Shown: one piece after another, positions 12,659 through 25,100 of the stretch
Layout of the letters: every line of letters begins with the position of its first letter
Numbering within the stretch: position 1 is the stretch's first letter
Assembly: GCF_000189635.1 (NCBI RefSeq)
Contig: NW_002476567.1
Coordinates: 620,001-684,000 of the forward strand
Length of the DNA stretch: 64,000 bases
Direction of reading: 5' to 3'
Source of the DNA: Tetrahymena thermophila SB210
Lineage: Eukaryota > Ciliophora > Oligohymenophorea > Hymenostomatida > Tetrahymenidae
Position numbers and translations under genes: made by a program
The notes under the pieces: model-generated
The model's input: the letters and a program-made list of their open reading frames with translations, nothing else
Told to the model about the DNA's origin: nothing
Database searches by the model: none

Positions 12659-14139
12659 TTTAAAATTTTAAGAATGTTTTTGATAGTAAATAATTATTCT
12701 TATTGTTAGTTTGTCTTGCAATAAATTAGTAGCAATAAAATAGATTGAGGAATAGAATAAATTTGAGAATTAAAAACAAGTAACTAAAAGAAAATTAATT
12801 ATTAAATTTTATGTAAATTAGAGTGTAAATAAAAAGACAGCTAGCGTTATTTTTTGAATTTTCTTAAACAATCTTCCTTTTTAAATAATTGAATTTACAT
12901 TTGAAAAATTACGATTTAGATTTTATTCTGATTGAATGTGTAATTATTTTTTCTTCATTTTAATATAAGGGTTAATTCTGATTTTATTGAGTATTTTTAC
13001 AAATATTTTTTTTTTCTTTATTTAAAAATTGATGAAATTAAAAATTACATGATTTATATAAATACTTTTTTTATTTGAAATAGGCAATCCATGCATTAGC
13101 ACTGATACTTCAATTCCTCTTAGTTAACTAAATTTAATTCTAAGATAATGTTAACTTGTAAAATAATGATATAAATTTAATTAATTAATATTAATTTGGT
13201 TGCTAATAATGAATGTTACGCAGTAAAAATTCATCTAATTTTATTTGGTGATATTTAAATTTGACATAATATTTGTATTAATATTAATACTTACATTATA
13301 TGTTACAAAAGTTTATTTAGTTTTACTTAATATTATCAATACTTATAAGTTTAAGTAAAAAGTGTATTTTTAATTTATGAAATGTAAATTAACAACAGTT
13401 ATTAGATATTTAAATGGAATTTATTTTTTTTTTTTTTCATTTAAAAATGTTTTAAATAACTTTTTTATACTTTAATGAAGTGGCTAAGAGAAAGAAAAAT
13501 CCAATTATAAAGCATTTAACAAAATCTGCATGACACTTGTGAGCTAGATATAAATTCCTTTTACTTTGTTTGTTTACATAAAAATAAATGAATTAATGCC
13601 AATAAACTTGTGTTTCAAATCAAATGTTTAACTTTGATAAGTAAACAGTTTTTTTAAAAAAATTTGCTTTCATTTAAATAGAGCAATATTGATTATCCCA
13701 TCAATCAATTATAAATTATATTTGTTTTTGGGAATTTATATTTTATATTACTCAACTATCTTTTCAATCATTCAAATTGTAAAGAAATTTTAAAGGATAT
13801 TTTATTTTGAAATATAAATAATACCAGCAGAAAAGTTATTTTTGATTAAATAACTAAATTCAAAAATACCTCTTATCTGCAATTTAGAGATGATTAAATT
13901 AGTTTGATACTAAAGAAAAAATTCATCTTTCCTTTGCTTTGATTTCTCAAAAATGTTCTTAAGAATATATTGTTTGTAAATTAAAATTACAATCGTTATT
14001 AAAAAAATATGTTAAATTTATCCAATTCTCATACAAATTTAGCAAATCAAATAGATATATAAATTCTTCAAAAAATAAAAATGGTTTTTATTTTTACTTT
14101 AAACAATATAAAAGCTATCAGTAAAATTAATAAACTGAT
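12659..14139. other. Intergenic region upstream of gene 2
   Basis: About 1.5 kb, AT-rich, counterpart of 4,567-6,053. It presumably contains the promoter of gene 2. Several homopolymer and short-repeat length differences from unit 1 are visible. I see no gene in it. Confidence 0.7.
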
Positions 14140-14885
14140 TCATCTTTGAATTTATAAGTAAGTTAAAATATATTAATTATCTTCTATAGCCTTAATATCT
14201 AGTAAATTTAGTAAAAGCTTTGACTATCTGATCTAACCAATTGAATATTCGAAAAACTTGAAAAAGGAAATGTATATTAAAAATAGAAATGCTACTACTG
14301 ATACAGCGAATATTATCTAGTTCATTTTAATCATATAATCATAATGGTCGTATGTAATTTGAGCAATTTTTGATTCAATACATTCAATAACATATTCAAG
14401 GTATATTCTTAAATAAAAATGGTCAGTTTCACTCAAATCCTATTCTTGTCGTATTATCATTTCAAAAAAGTTTTACATGTCAGATTTTAAAATTTCAGGA
14501 GATCGTTATGAGTACAAGTCTGTATGTAATTTTACCACTTAAATAAGTCCTTATTAAAAAACTCCATTAGCAATTGAATTGCATAATTCCAACGAAAATT
14601 ATGGATTATCCAAAAGATTTAGATTTTATTAAATTACTAAACAAGAATCGTCTTGTAAGGCTTACATCACAAAATTTTTAAAAGATTATTATTCATATCT
14701 TTTATCGTTATATACTTTATTTACTAAATTATATATTGTTTTTAAGATTCCGTCTGCCATTTATAGTTTCTAATTAATCAGATCTATATAGGTTTAGGAT
14801 AAATGGTCTTGCAACTTATAAATAATCAAAGGAATTCTTAATGCACTAGTAGTGATGCAGAACTCATAAACATTCATTAAATCAC
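14140..14885 (-). pseudogene. Orphan terminal exon A2 (relic or alternative last exon of gene 3)
   Basis: Same arrangement as A1, in unit 2. The exon is 746 bp long with a splice acceptor at its 5' side and TGA at 14140. It is co-linear with the last exon of gene 4 with no net insertion or deletion. It sits 303 bp beyond the stop of gene 3 and could be joined in frame to exon 5 of gene 3 (17062-15987). Whether it is transcribed cannot be told from sequence alone. Confidence 0.75.
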
Positions 14886-15188
14886 CTATTAAATATGAAT
14901 AAAATTTTTAAATTAAATTTATTTACCTTGTATTTATTTTTTCAAATTTTAAATCACATTTATCATTAAAAAATATGTCAAAAATAAATTTCAGTATTAA
15001 TATAGTTCTTCAACCTCCTTTATCAATCATTGATTTCTTAGTTTTGAATTAAAAATTTTTTTCTTTAAATTAAATTATAAAATTATGAAATCTGATAAGT
15101 AATTTAAAAAACGAAGTGGTAATAATTTATTATGTGGTTTACTTACAAACAATAATATAAATAAATAAAGTATAATTATTAATTTATT
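14886..15188. other. Spacer between orphan exon A2 and the gene 3 stop
   Basis: 303 bp, AT-rich and non-coding, a shortened version of the spacer at 6,800-7,262. It contains the recombination junction between gene 4 intron sequence and the region downstream of gene 3. Confidence 0.6.
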
Positions 15189-18100
15189 TCATTTTTAAAT
15201 TTTTAAATATGTCAATATGTATTAATTTTCTTCAATAATTTAAATATCTATTAGGTTAAGTAATAGCTTAGTATGTTTAATTTTATCAATTAAAGATCCA
15301 AAAAACTTAAAAAAAGATATGTATATTGATAATATGAATGTACTTATAGCTAAAAATAAGTAAATATAATTCATTTTAATCATATTATCGTAGTGATTAT
15401 ATGTTATTTCTGTCATTTTCTACACCAAACTTTCAACTACATATTAAAAATAGATTCTTGCATATAAATTTTGAGCATTATTAAACTCTTATTCTTAATT
15501 TATAATTAACTATACAAATTTAGTTAAATCATTTTCAACAAAAGCCGAAATTCTTTAAGAATAAATATTTATTAAAAATTATGCTACTTAAATAAACCCT
15601 TTGTTAAAAATACCATTTGCTATTGATTTGCATTCTTCTATTTAAAATAGATTATCACTTATAAGATTTTAGTTTTCACTAACTGCCTAGCAAGCATTTT
15701 ATTAGAAAACTTGAATAGAATATTCTTTAAAATCAGATTATATATCCTAATCATATAATTAGTTAACCAAGTCATTCAAAATTGTAAGGTATTTTTGGTT
15801 TTAATATGCATCATTTAAGGCTAGATCGATATATTCTTGAGTTGCAGTTTGCTATAATTTTAATAAGATAATTGGAGACCTTAAAATTTGTAAATTTATT
15901 ACATAATCACTAACCATCATTAAATCATCTAAGTAAGTTATAAAAAATATTAATTATGTTTTGAATAATAACTAAATAAATAATACCTATAAATTTTCTA
16001 TTGACTTTCTCCTATTATATAAAATTATTTAGTAAAAAATAATTTGTCACGCTGGCAACCTAAGCCAATAAGAAAAAAGATAGAGATAAGATAGCAACTT
16101 TAATTTTAAACTCATGGATACTATTTGTAGCACTTATATTTTTCTTTTTTTAAATTTGATCTTCAATATGTTTTTAAAGATTTTATTAGCTTGACATTTT
16201 ATTTTTTGTTTGTGTAAATTTATCATCTTAATTAAGAGAATTTGATTCTATTAAATGTAAGCAATTTGTAATTTCTTTAATCATAAAAATTAAGTTTTTT
16301 GGTGTAAGAGTAGCAAATAATTTTAATATAATCTAGATCTTTTGCAGGAAGTAATAGTTTATAATAGGAAAAGTGAGGGCGAATATAAAAGTAGTTACTG
16401 CAATTGCTATTAAAAATGCAAGAACAATTTCTTCGTTTTAATCAAAAGTTTAGTTTACTTTATTAGAAACTTCTTTAGTGATGTTAGTCAATAAGTTATA
16501 ATTAGAAATATAATTTTAAGAAATTTAGTTTTGGTTTAATGATTGAGGATCTTAATTATTGCTCACAAAGAACAATTGAGCAAAATTTATTAACAAAGAG
16601 TAACCAAAATTTAGATTTGTCTATGATAAAGTTGTATTTGAACTGACAAATACATAATTAAACTAATTATTAAGTACGAAATTATAAAGGTCTGTTTTGC
16701 TCTTATCGGATTATATAAATCTGATCATTAAGTTTTTAATAGTGTTATAATTTTTTATTTATTATTGTTAAATTCTTTTGAATAATTAAATTTGTTCTTA
16801 TCCAGAAAAATTAAATGGAGGAGTCTAGATAAGAAGTGCAAATAGCCTATCTGAAAGTACTTCTCCCATAGGGCTTTTTATTTAAGAACCCCAACTAACA
16901 TTTTGATAATCGTTTTTTTAGTTTTACAATTATTCATTTAAGCTATAAAAAAGTACAGAGCTCACAATTAAAAAGCATAATAATCCTATGACTCCAAATA
17001 GTCTGACCATGAATATACCAGTGAACTTTTCATTTTAATTCATTTTTTTGATAATATGTTTCCTATTTGTTTGTATTAAATTTTTTAATGCTTCAATTAA
17101 CTCTTAAAAAATGTTTAATTTACCTTAAAACTGAGCTTTATTTAGAAGAATGCATACTTGTTTCTAATTTTAATTCTAATTATTATTCATTAGACGAAAA
17201 TAATTAGCTTTCTTTAATGTCACTACTGAATTATTTTTAGCAATTCTACTAATTTTTTGCTTTTACTTATTAATTATCAATAAAATAATTCAATCCACTC
17301 TATTTATTTCTAAGAGTATCTAAAGTGTTGTATTCAGATAGAAATGCTGCTCTTTATGCTGTAGAAAATCTTAATTCACTATTTTTTATTTAATAAAATT
17401 CATTATTTCTTATAGAATATATCTCTTAATTGCTCAGGTAGGATTAGAAATCTTTTTCACCAGTATTTAAAGGATTAAGTTAAATATTATTTTAAGTTAT
17501 GCTAACATTTTTATGTGCATTAGAATTAGCCTATAGCAATCTTGTATTTTCTTACAAATATTACTCATTAAATATTCTTTCTTCACTTAAAGAAATCTTT
17601 TGCCTAAATTAAGGAGATAGAAGAGCTCCTGTTTCAAACGAGTTTTAGAATTCAATTTTTCTAAGATTCACTATTTCTTTTACCCCCTCTTGAGAAATCT
17701 GGCTGCATTCAACAAAGCCCTAATTATTATAATTTTCAGAAAGCTAATTAAATAACTCATTTGCCATTTAATTAAAAGAATGTGGAGTTGATTCTGCTTC
17801 AGGTTTGTTTAATTCCATCCAATTTTATAGTTAATTCAATTGTTCAATTTTTAAATTATCATCAAATATCTAAACTACTTCATTTATTTTAATTTAAATT
17901 ATTTCAATATGCTCATTCTAGATATGATAAATATCTCCTTTAACCCCAAATATTTAATAATCTAACAATTAATAAGCTTTTTTATAATCAAAAACCAGAC
18001 TTTAAAGTTTAATCAATTATTCATAGCTGTTTGGTTTAAACAATATTGTTGTGAATTCTCTGTCAACTGATTTATCATCAATTTATTTTTTAATATCTAA

Positions 18101-20583
18101 ATGGTAAATAAAATAAATTTATTTATAAATCATTATATAAAAATAAATTTAATTTACTTTATTGGTATACATGAAATATAGCAGGGAAGCAAGGAATAAG
18201 AGAACTAAGGCTTATCTAAGAAATATTTTATTTTGGTATTGATTCAGATAAGATTTATGAATAAAATTGGCATGAAATGGTAGATATTTAAAAATTTTAT
18301 TTCTTATCAACTAAAATGTACATTTTATTGTCATTTATCTAACTAATTTATGCACAAATACCAAAATTATAGTTTTCTAATTAGCATGGTTGAAGTTTTA
18401 TATCATATGGTATAGCCCAGTAATCTTTATCAATTCCGATAACAGGATAAAGATGGGCAGTTTTGTTGATTTTATTTCTTTTATTTAGAAAACTTTACAA
18501 AATTTAATCATGACATTTAGATATTACACTAGGTTAGAGAAAGTTAATATTTTTACCAATGGCTTGCTTATTATTTAATATTTTTACTATTTTTTCAAAG
18601 TTATTGGAAACTTTAACAATTTGGCCAATATTCTCAGAAAGACTCATAAAAACGAACCCCTTTGTTTCATCTACTGCATAAGTTTATTTCATTTAATTAT
18701 GCGTCTATATATTACTTTATTTAACTCTTTTGTATTACTTGCTTAAGTCATTACCTATTAACAAATAATTTTCATAAATCTCAATTAAAAATTCTAATTG
18801 CTGACTATAAATTTTTTTTTAAATCATGTGAATAATATTTTAACAAATATCTTTTCTTTGTTTGTAAATCTTTAAGAGGTTTTTATTCATAGCTTTGATA
18901 TCAATAAAGTCATTGCTTATAGAAAGCAAAGTTTATTTTTTTTGTTGCAAAAAACATTTAATCTGGTTAAAACATTAATTGATTATTTCATCAAATTCTA
19001 TCATTTCTATAAACTCTAGTTACTATTCTTCTGTATTTCTAGAATTAAATAAAACACTTTTTTGAATATCTTTAGCCTTTTATATCAGCATTTTTATTTG
19101 TTTCATATATAATATTTAGCTATCACAAGTATTCAAAATTTAATTTGCCTTTACAAAAAATTTGTTGAAATTACCCTATACATCTAATAAAAATGATAAA
19201 TAAGATGAATGAAGGAAACTCATCTTTTTGCATTTAGAAAGCTCAAATTCAAAGTATCTTTCCATATAGTCATAAAGGATGTTACTTCTCAAGGTTTTAT
19301 CTTTTTCATCTACTTACTAAAATTAATAGAACAATAAATATTTAAATTAAATTATCAACATTAAAAAATGATAAAATTTTAAAGAAAAAAGTTTACATTT
19401 TAACAAAAGCAAGATAGTGGCTGTAAGCAATTTTGAATATGATCTAAATAAATTTTTTCTAGCAAAATAGATGTTTAAGAAGAAAGATATTTATCAAAAT
19501 CTATCTAGATACCATAATAAAGAGTTCTTAAATAGAAATCAATTGCATAATGCTAGTATCTTTTCTATTAATCATTTATAGAGAAATTAAACTCTTATAG
19601 CTATTATATTTCATTTATATTTTCACTAAAAAGTTTTTTGATAATTTATTCTTCTCTAAAATTATAAATTTAATATGCTATTCTAATTGCTATTGGGATA
19701 GAAATAAGCAAAAATATATTAAACTAGTCCCAGTTATCTATATAAGCTACTAGAAGCAAGTTGAAACTTAGTAAAAAATTAAAAGTGATTAAGCATTAAT
19801 TTTTTAATTAGACAGTAAGATTGATATAAGGAGCGTAAACAATTTATATGAAAAATAGAGATAAAAAGAGTAAAAAGCTAACTATAGACTATCTCCTATC
19901 TTCGAGAATAGCCTAGAAGATTACCGCAACTGTTTCTAAAACATTTTTTAATTAGCTGATCAAAATAGATCTTTCTGAAGCAAAATCAGACATTTTGAAC
20001 CTTAAATTAGAATTCTGTAAACAATAAAAATAAGCTTTATTAAATAATTTTGAATTAATTTTCTTTAATTTTTCTAGAAAAAAATGTTACCTAAAAAATT
20101 AGTAAGAAATAAATTAATTATGGAAATAGCTATATGATTTTTTAACTAAAGACCTGAGAAGATAATAGATGGTATAAAAAATATGTATGAGTAAACCTTG
20201 GTAATTATAGATAGCGCCATATTTGTTTTAAAAAGTTGTCTTTTGAGCAAAAATATTACAACATAAGCTACAACTATTAAAATGAGTAAAATATTAAAAG
20301 ATAATGAAATTATCAAATAAAAGAGTTAAGTATCATCTTTTCCAAATAAGATCATAAAATTCTTAGCATATTAGCAATTATTATCTTTCTTACTGAGAAT
20401 GTTAAACATCTACGAAGTGATTTAAAGTTGAATATATTAAAAGTTCTTGATAAATATAAGCAAGATACTAAATGCTAAATTCCTATCAAAAGACCTGAAT
20501 AGAGGTGTACTATTTTTGATAAAGAATTATTCTAAAAAATGGCTCTTCAATTTTCGCTTCTAACTATTTAAGGTATTATTCAT
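15189..20583 (-). CDS. Gene 3: polytopic PAS-domain membrane protein, TmcB-like, 1,692 aa
   Basis: Exons from 5' to 3' are 20583-20091, 20034-19397, 19316-18158, 18096-17124, 17062-15987 and 15928-15189. All six have exactly the lengths of gene 2, while intron 1 is one base shorter (56 nt). The sum is 5,079 nt, in frame. I did not translate every codon, but the matching lengths and the stretches I checked show no in-frame TGA. At the start of the second C-terminal loop (about 15,815-15,850) several residues in a row differ from gene 2, for example LQRSTTQDY in gene 2 against LQQTATQEY here. The first C-terminal loop also differs at about 16,615-16,652. Confidence 0.88.
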
Positions 20584-22107
20584 TTTAAAATTTTAAGAAT
20601 GTTTTTGATAGTAAATAATTATTCTTATTGTTAGTTTGTCTTGCAATAAATTAGTAGCAATAAAATAGATTGAGGAATAGAATAAAATTTGAGAATTAAA
20701 AATAAGTAACTAAAAGAAAATTAATTATTAAATTTTAAGTAAATTAGAATGTAGATAAAAAGACAGCTAGCGTTATTTTTTGAATTTTCTTAAACATCCT
20801 TCCTTATTAAAATAATTGAATTTACATTTGAAAAATCACGAAATTTAGGTTTTCTTCTGATTAAATGTGTAATTATTTTTTCTTCATTTTAATATACTGG
20901 TTAATTCTGATTTTATTGAGTATTTTTACAAATATTTTTTTTTCTTTATTTAAAAATTGATGAAATAAAAAATTACAGGATTTATATAAATATTTTTTTA
21001 ATTTGAAATATAGGTAATCCATGCATTAACACTGATACTTCAATTCCTCTTAGTAAACTAAATTTAATTCTAAGAAAATGTTACCTTGTAAAATAATGAT
21101 ATAAATTTAATTAATTAATATTAATTTGGTTGCTAATAATGAATGTTACGCAGTAAAAAATTCATCTAATTTTATTTGGTGATAATTAAATTTGACATAA
21201 TATTTGTATTAATATTAATACTTACATTATATGTTTACAAAAATTTATTTAGTTTTACTTAATATAAACAATACTTATAAGTTTAAGTAAAAAGTGTATT
21301 TTTAATTTAATGAAATGTAAATAAAAACAACAGCAATTAGATATTTAAATAGAATTTATTTTTTTCCATTTTAAAAATATTTTAAATAGCTTTTTAATAC
21401 TTAAATCGAATAACTAAAAGATAAAAAAGCCCAATTATAAAACATTTAACAAAATTTACTTGATGATTGTGACTAGTTATAAATTCTTTTTACTTTGTAT
21501 GTTTACATAAAAATAAATTAATTAAATCCCAAAAAAACTTGTATTTCAAATCAAATGTTTAATTTTGATAAGAAAACAGTTTTGTAAAATATATTCGCAT
21601 TCATTTAAATAGAGCTATATTGATTATACCATCAATAAATTATAAATTACATTTATTTTTGGAAATTTATATTTTATATTACTCAACTATCTAATCGATC
21701 ATTCAATTTGTAAAGAAATTTTAAAGGATACTTTATTTTGAAATATAAATAATACCAGCAAAAAAGTTATTTTTGATTAAATAACTAAATTCAAAAATAC
21801 ATCTTATCTGCAATTTAGTGATGATTAAATTAGTTTGATACTAAAGAGAAAATTTATCTTTCCTTTGCTTTGATTTCTCAAAAATGCTCTAAAGAATATA
21901 TTTTTTGTAAATTAAAATTACAATTGTTATTAAAAATATATATTAAAATTTATCCAATTCTAATTTAGCAAATTAATTAGAAATATAAATTCTTCAAAAA
22001 AAAAAATGGTTTTTATTTTTACTTTAAACAATATAAAAGCTATCACTTTATTTTACTTTAAACAATATAAAAGTTGTTACTCTAATAAATTTATTAAAAT
22101 GATTGAT
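20584..22107. other. Intergenic region upstream of gene 3, downstream of gene 4
   Basis: About 1.5 kb, AT-rich, third copy of the unit's intergenic segment and the most diverged of the three. It includes a small local duplication at 22,021-22,080 next to the stop of gene 4. No gene is visible. Confidence 0.7.
22021..22080. repeat. Local 34-bp direct duplication near the 3' end of gene 4
   Basis: The stretch beginning actttaaacaatataaaag at 22,021 recurs at 22,055. It is present once in the equivalent place of units 1 and 2, so it arose after the units separated. It lies in the probable 3' UTR of gene 4. Confidence 0.8.
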
Positions 22108-25100
22108 TCATCTTTGAATTTATAAGTAAGTTAAAATATATTAATTATCTTCTATAGCCTTAATATCTAGTAAATTAAGTAGAAGCTTTGACTATCTGAT
22201 CTAACCAATTGAATATTCGAAAAATTTGAAAAAAGAAATGTATATTAAAAATAGAAATGCTATTACTGATACAGAGAATATTATCTAGTTCATTTTAATC
22301 ATATAATCATAATGATCGTAAGTAATTTGAGTAATTTTTGATTCAATACATTCAATAACATATTCAAGATATATTCTTAAATAAAAATGGTCAGTTTCAC
22401 TCAAATCCTATTCTTGTCGTATTATCATTTCAAAAAAGTTTTACATGTCAGATTTTAAAATTTCAGGAGATCTTTATGAGTACAAGTCTGTATGTAATTT
22501 TACTACTTAAATAAGTCCTTATTAAAAAACTCCATTAGCAATTGAATTGCATAATTCCAACGAAAATTATGGATTATCCAAAAGATTTAGATTTTATTAA
22601 ATTACTAAACAAGAATCGTCTTGTAAGGCTTGCATCACAAAATTTTTAAAAGATTATTATTCATATCTTTTATCATTATATACTTTATTTACTAAATCGT
22701 ACATTGTTTTTAAGATTCCGTCTGCCATTTATAGTTTCTAATTAATCAGATCTATATAGGTTTAGGATAAATTGTCTTGTAGTTTATAAATAATCAAAGG
22801 AATTCTTAATGTACTAGTAGTGATGCAAAACTCATAAACATTCATTAAATCGCCTATTAAATATGAATAAAATTTTTAAATTAAATTATTTTATCTTGTA
22901 TTTATTTTTTTAAATTTTTTTAAATTTAAAAAATCAAAAATTACAAAAAATCTATTTGGTAAATAAAAATTTTTATTTTTCAACAATCAAACAAAATTTT
23001 AAAGTTTTAAAGATTTTCAAAACTAGTTATATAATTAAAAGACAATATTTAAAATAAATAAAGTTACCTATGAATTCTCTGTTTGCTTTTTCCTCTTCTA
23101 TGAAATTATTAACAAGTATATAATTCGTAACTGAACCAAATTAAGCCAAAACAAAGAAAAATAATGAGAGTAAAACAACTTTAAAGCTAAAATAAGGAAT
23201 GTGGTTAGTTATGCTAATATTCTTCCTTTTTTAAACTAAAATCCCTTAATTAAATTACGAAACACTTTTTTATTCTGTTTAGTTATTTAAATTTTTGGAA
23301 CTTAACTTTTTTTTTTGATCAAAATTCTTTGAGTTTTTCTCCATTAAATTTTGACAATCTGCAATATTAGCAAGCATGTATGCTATATTTTATGGTGATA
23401 TAGTAGCAAATAAGCTTAAAATTTTTTATCTCTTCAATTATATATAGTAATATATAAGAGGAAAGCTTAAAGCAAAAATTAGGGAAGCAAACATTATCGC
23501 AATAAACTAGATTGTGATTAAATGTTGATTAGTGTCAAAAGTTTAGTTTACTTAATCACCAGCCTGGGTTTTAAAACGAGTCAAAGCTTCAGAAATGCTA
23601 ACCAAGTTTAATCCTATTTGTATTAGATTAAGAGTAGTAGTATCTAAACCATTTACTACTTAAAATGATAATGCATAAATCATTTCAAGAGCATACCCAA
23701 AATTAACACTATGTATATCGTATAAGGTCATAGATTATAAAAAAGTATAATCAATATTCTCATTAAGCACGATATTATATAACTAAGTAGTAGATTTATC
23801 TGATTTCATATATTTTTCTATTGAAGCTTTGGTATTATTGTAATTAATACGCAATTCATAGTCTATATCTTTACTTAATTAAACTTATTTTTATTATGGA
23901 ATGACTAAAAACGGAAGAAAAAATGTCCTAGAGAAAACATTATCTGTAATTATTTCAGCTATTGGCGATTATAAATGAGAACTCCATGTTAAATTTGAGT
24001 AGTCATCTTTTTGGTTTTCCAGTTACTTATTCAAAGTTAAAAAATAAACCAGTGTTACAACCAAAAATGTAACTAGCCCCAAAATTCCTAAAACTCTAAC
24101 TAGAAGCAATCCTAAAAATTTATCAATTTGTTTTATATTTGTCAATATGTTTTTCCTATTAACAAAAAATATTATTTATTATAAATGATTTAACTGAAAT
24201 TCAAATAGTGAAATAATAAAATAATGTTTGATAATTCAACTTCAAATGTAACTAAAAATATTAACCTTGAAGATGAATGGGAATTAAAAGACTATAGACT
24301 TCCAGCTGCTTTGAAATTTTGTTTGTTAGTTTTTGCTTCTTGCTTTTTGTTAAACTAGGCGATTTAGTTATTTTGATCTTATTCTTATTGTTTTTGAATG
24401 TTATTTTTTGATTTGTGATTTTCTATGTAGTAGTTAAGAGTTAGTGATTTTTATTTTAAAGAATTAAAGGTGTTAAATTCATTTTAGAGATTAGATTTTT
24501 GTTTGCTAAATCTTTTTTTATTCAATAAGGTTAGTTATTCTGCTTGATTTCTACTTGTTATAGACAATTCTCTATCTGTTGAATTTAGTTAATAAAACTA
24601 CTTGCTATTTAAAGCTACAAAGCTATTTTATGGAGAAAGTATTTAAGTTACTCTTGTTAATTCTAAATTATTTTCATTTAAATAGTCATCTCCCTAAGTC
24701 ACTCTAAACCTATTTAATGGTGAGAAAGTTTATAGTTTAGTGTCAAGAGTATTTTAAGCTTCTATTCTTTGGTTTAGTTATCTTTCTAATGGTAGCTCAT
24801 CAGAATATTCTGACTATTCTTAAATTTATTTGGCATATTAATCTGTTAAAGTATTATTATTACTATTTTTATAGCTATTAAAAATATTATCGCTCTATGA
24901 TTATCTGGATTATTGTGGATATATTTATTCTAAAGACATCACAATGTTAGAAAAGCTTGATTTTTAAATCTAACGCTTTTTTAAAATTGAAAAAACGTTT
25001 TATAATTGCTCAATTTTTTCATGAATTTCTTAGATTTAAACTATTTCAAATATTTTAAGCTAAATCAAATGGAGAAATTAATTTTCAATAGAACTCATTT

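Larger units (their letters stand above)
8091..16016. repeat. Tandem unit 2 of about 7.93 kb
   Basis: Second copy of the 8-kb unit, holding most of gene 2, the second orphan terminal exon (14,140-14,885) and the last exon of gene 3. It is shorter than unit 1 mainly because of a deletion in the spacer between the orphan exon and the next gene's 3' end (303 bp here against 463 bp in unit 1). Confidence 0.93.
16017..22915. repeat. Tandem unit 3, ending inside intron 4 of gene 4
   Basis: Third copy of the unit, holding most of gene 3, its upstream region and the terminal exon that in this position belongs to gene 4. Close similarity to units 1 and 2 stops at about 22,915, inside the last intron of gene 4. 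That point is therefore a duplication breakpoint, given to within tens of bases. Confidence 0.85.
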
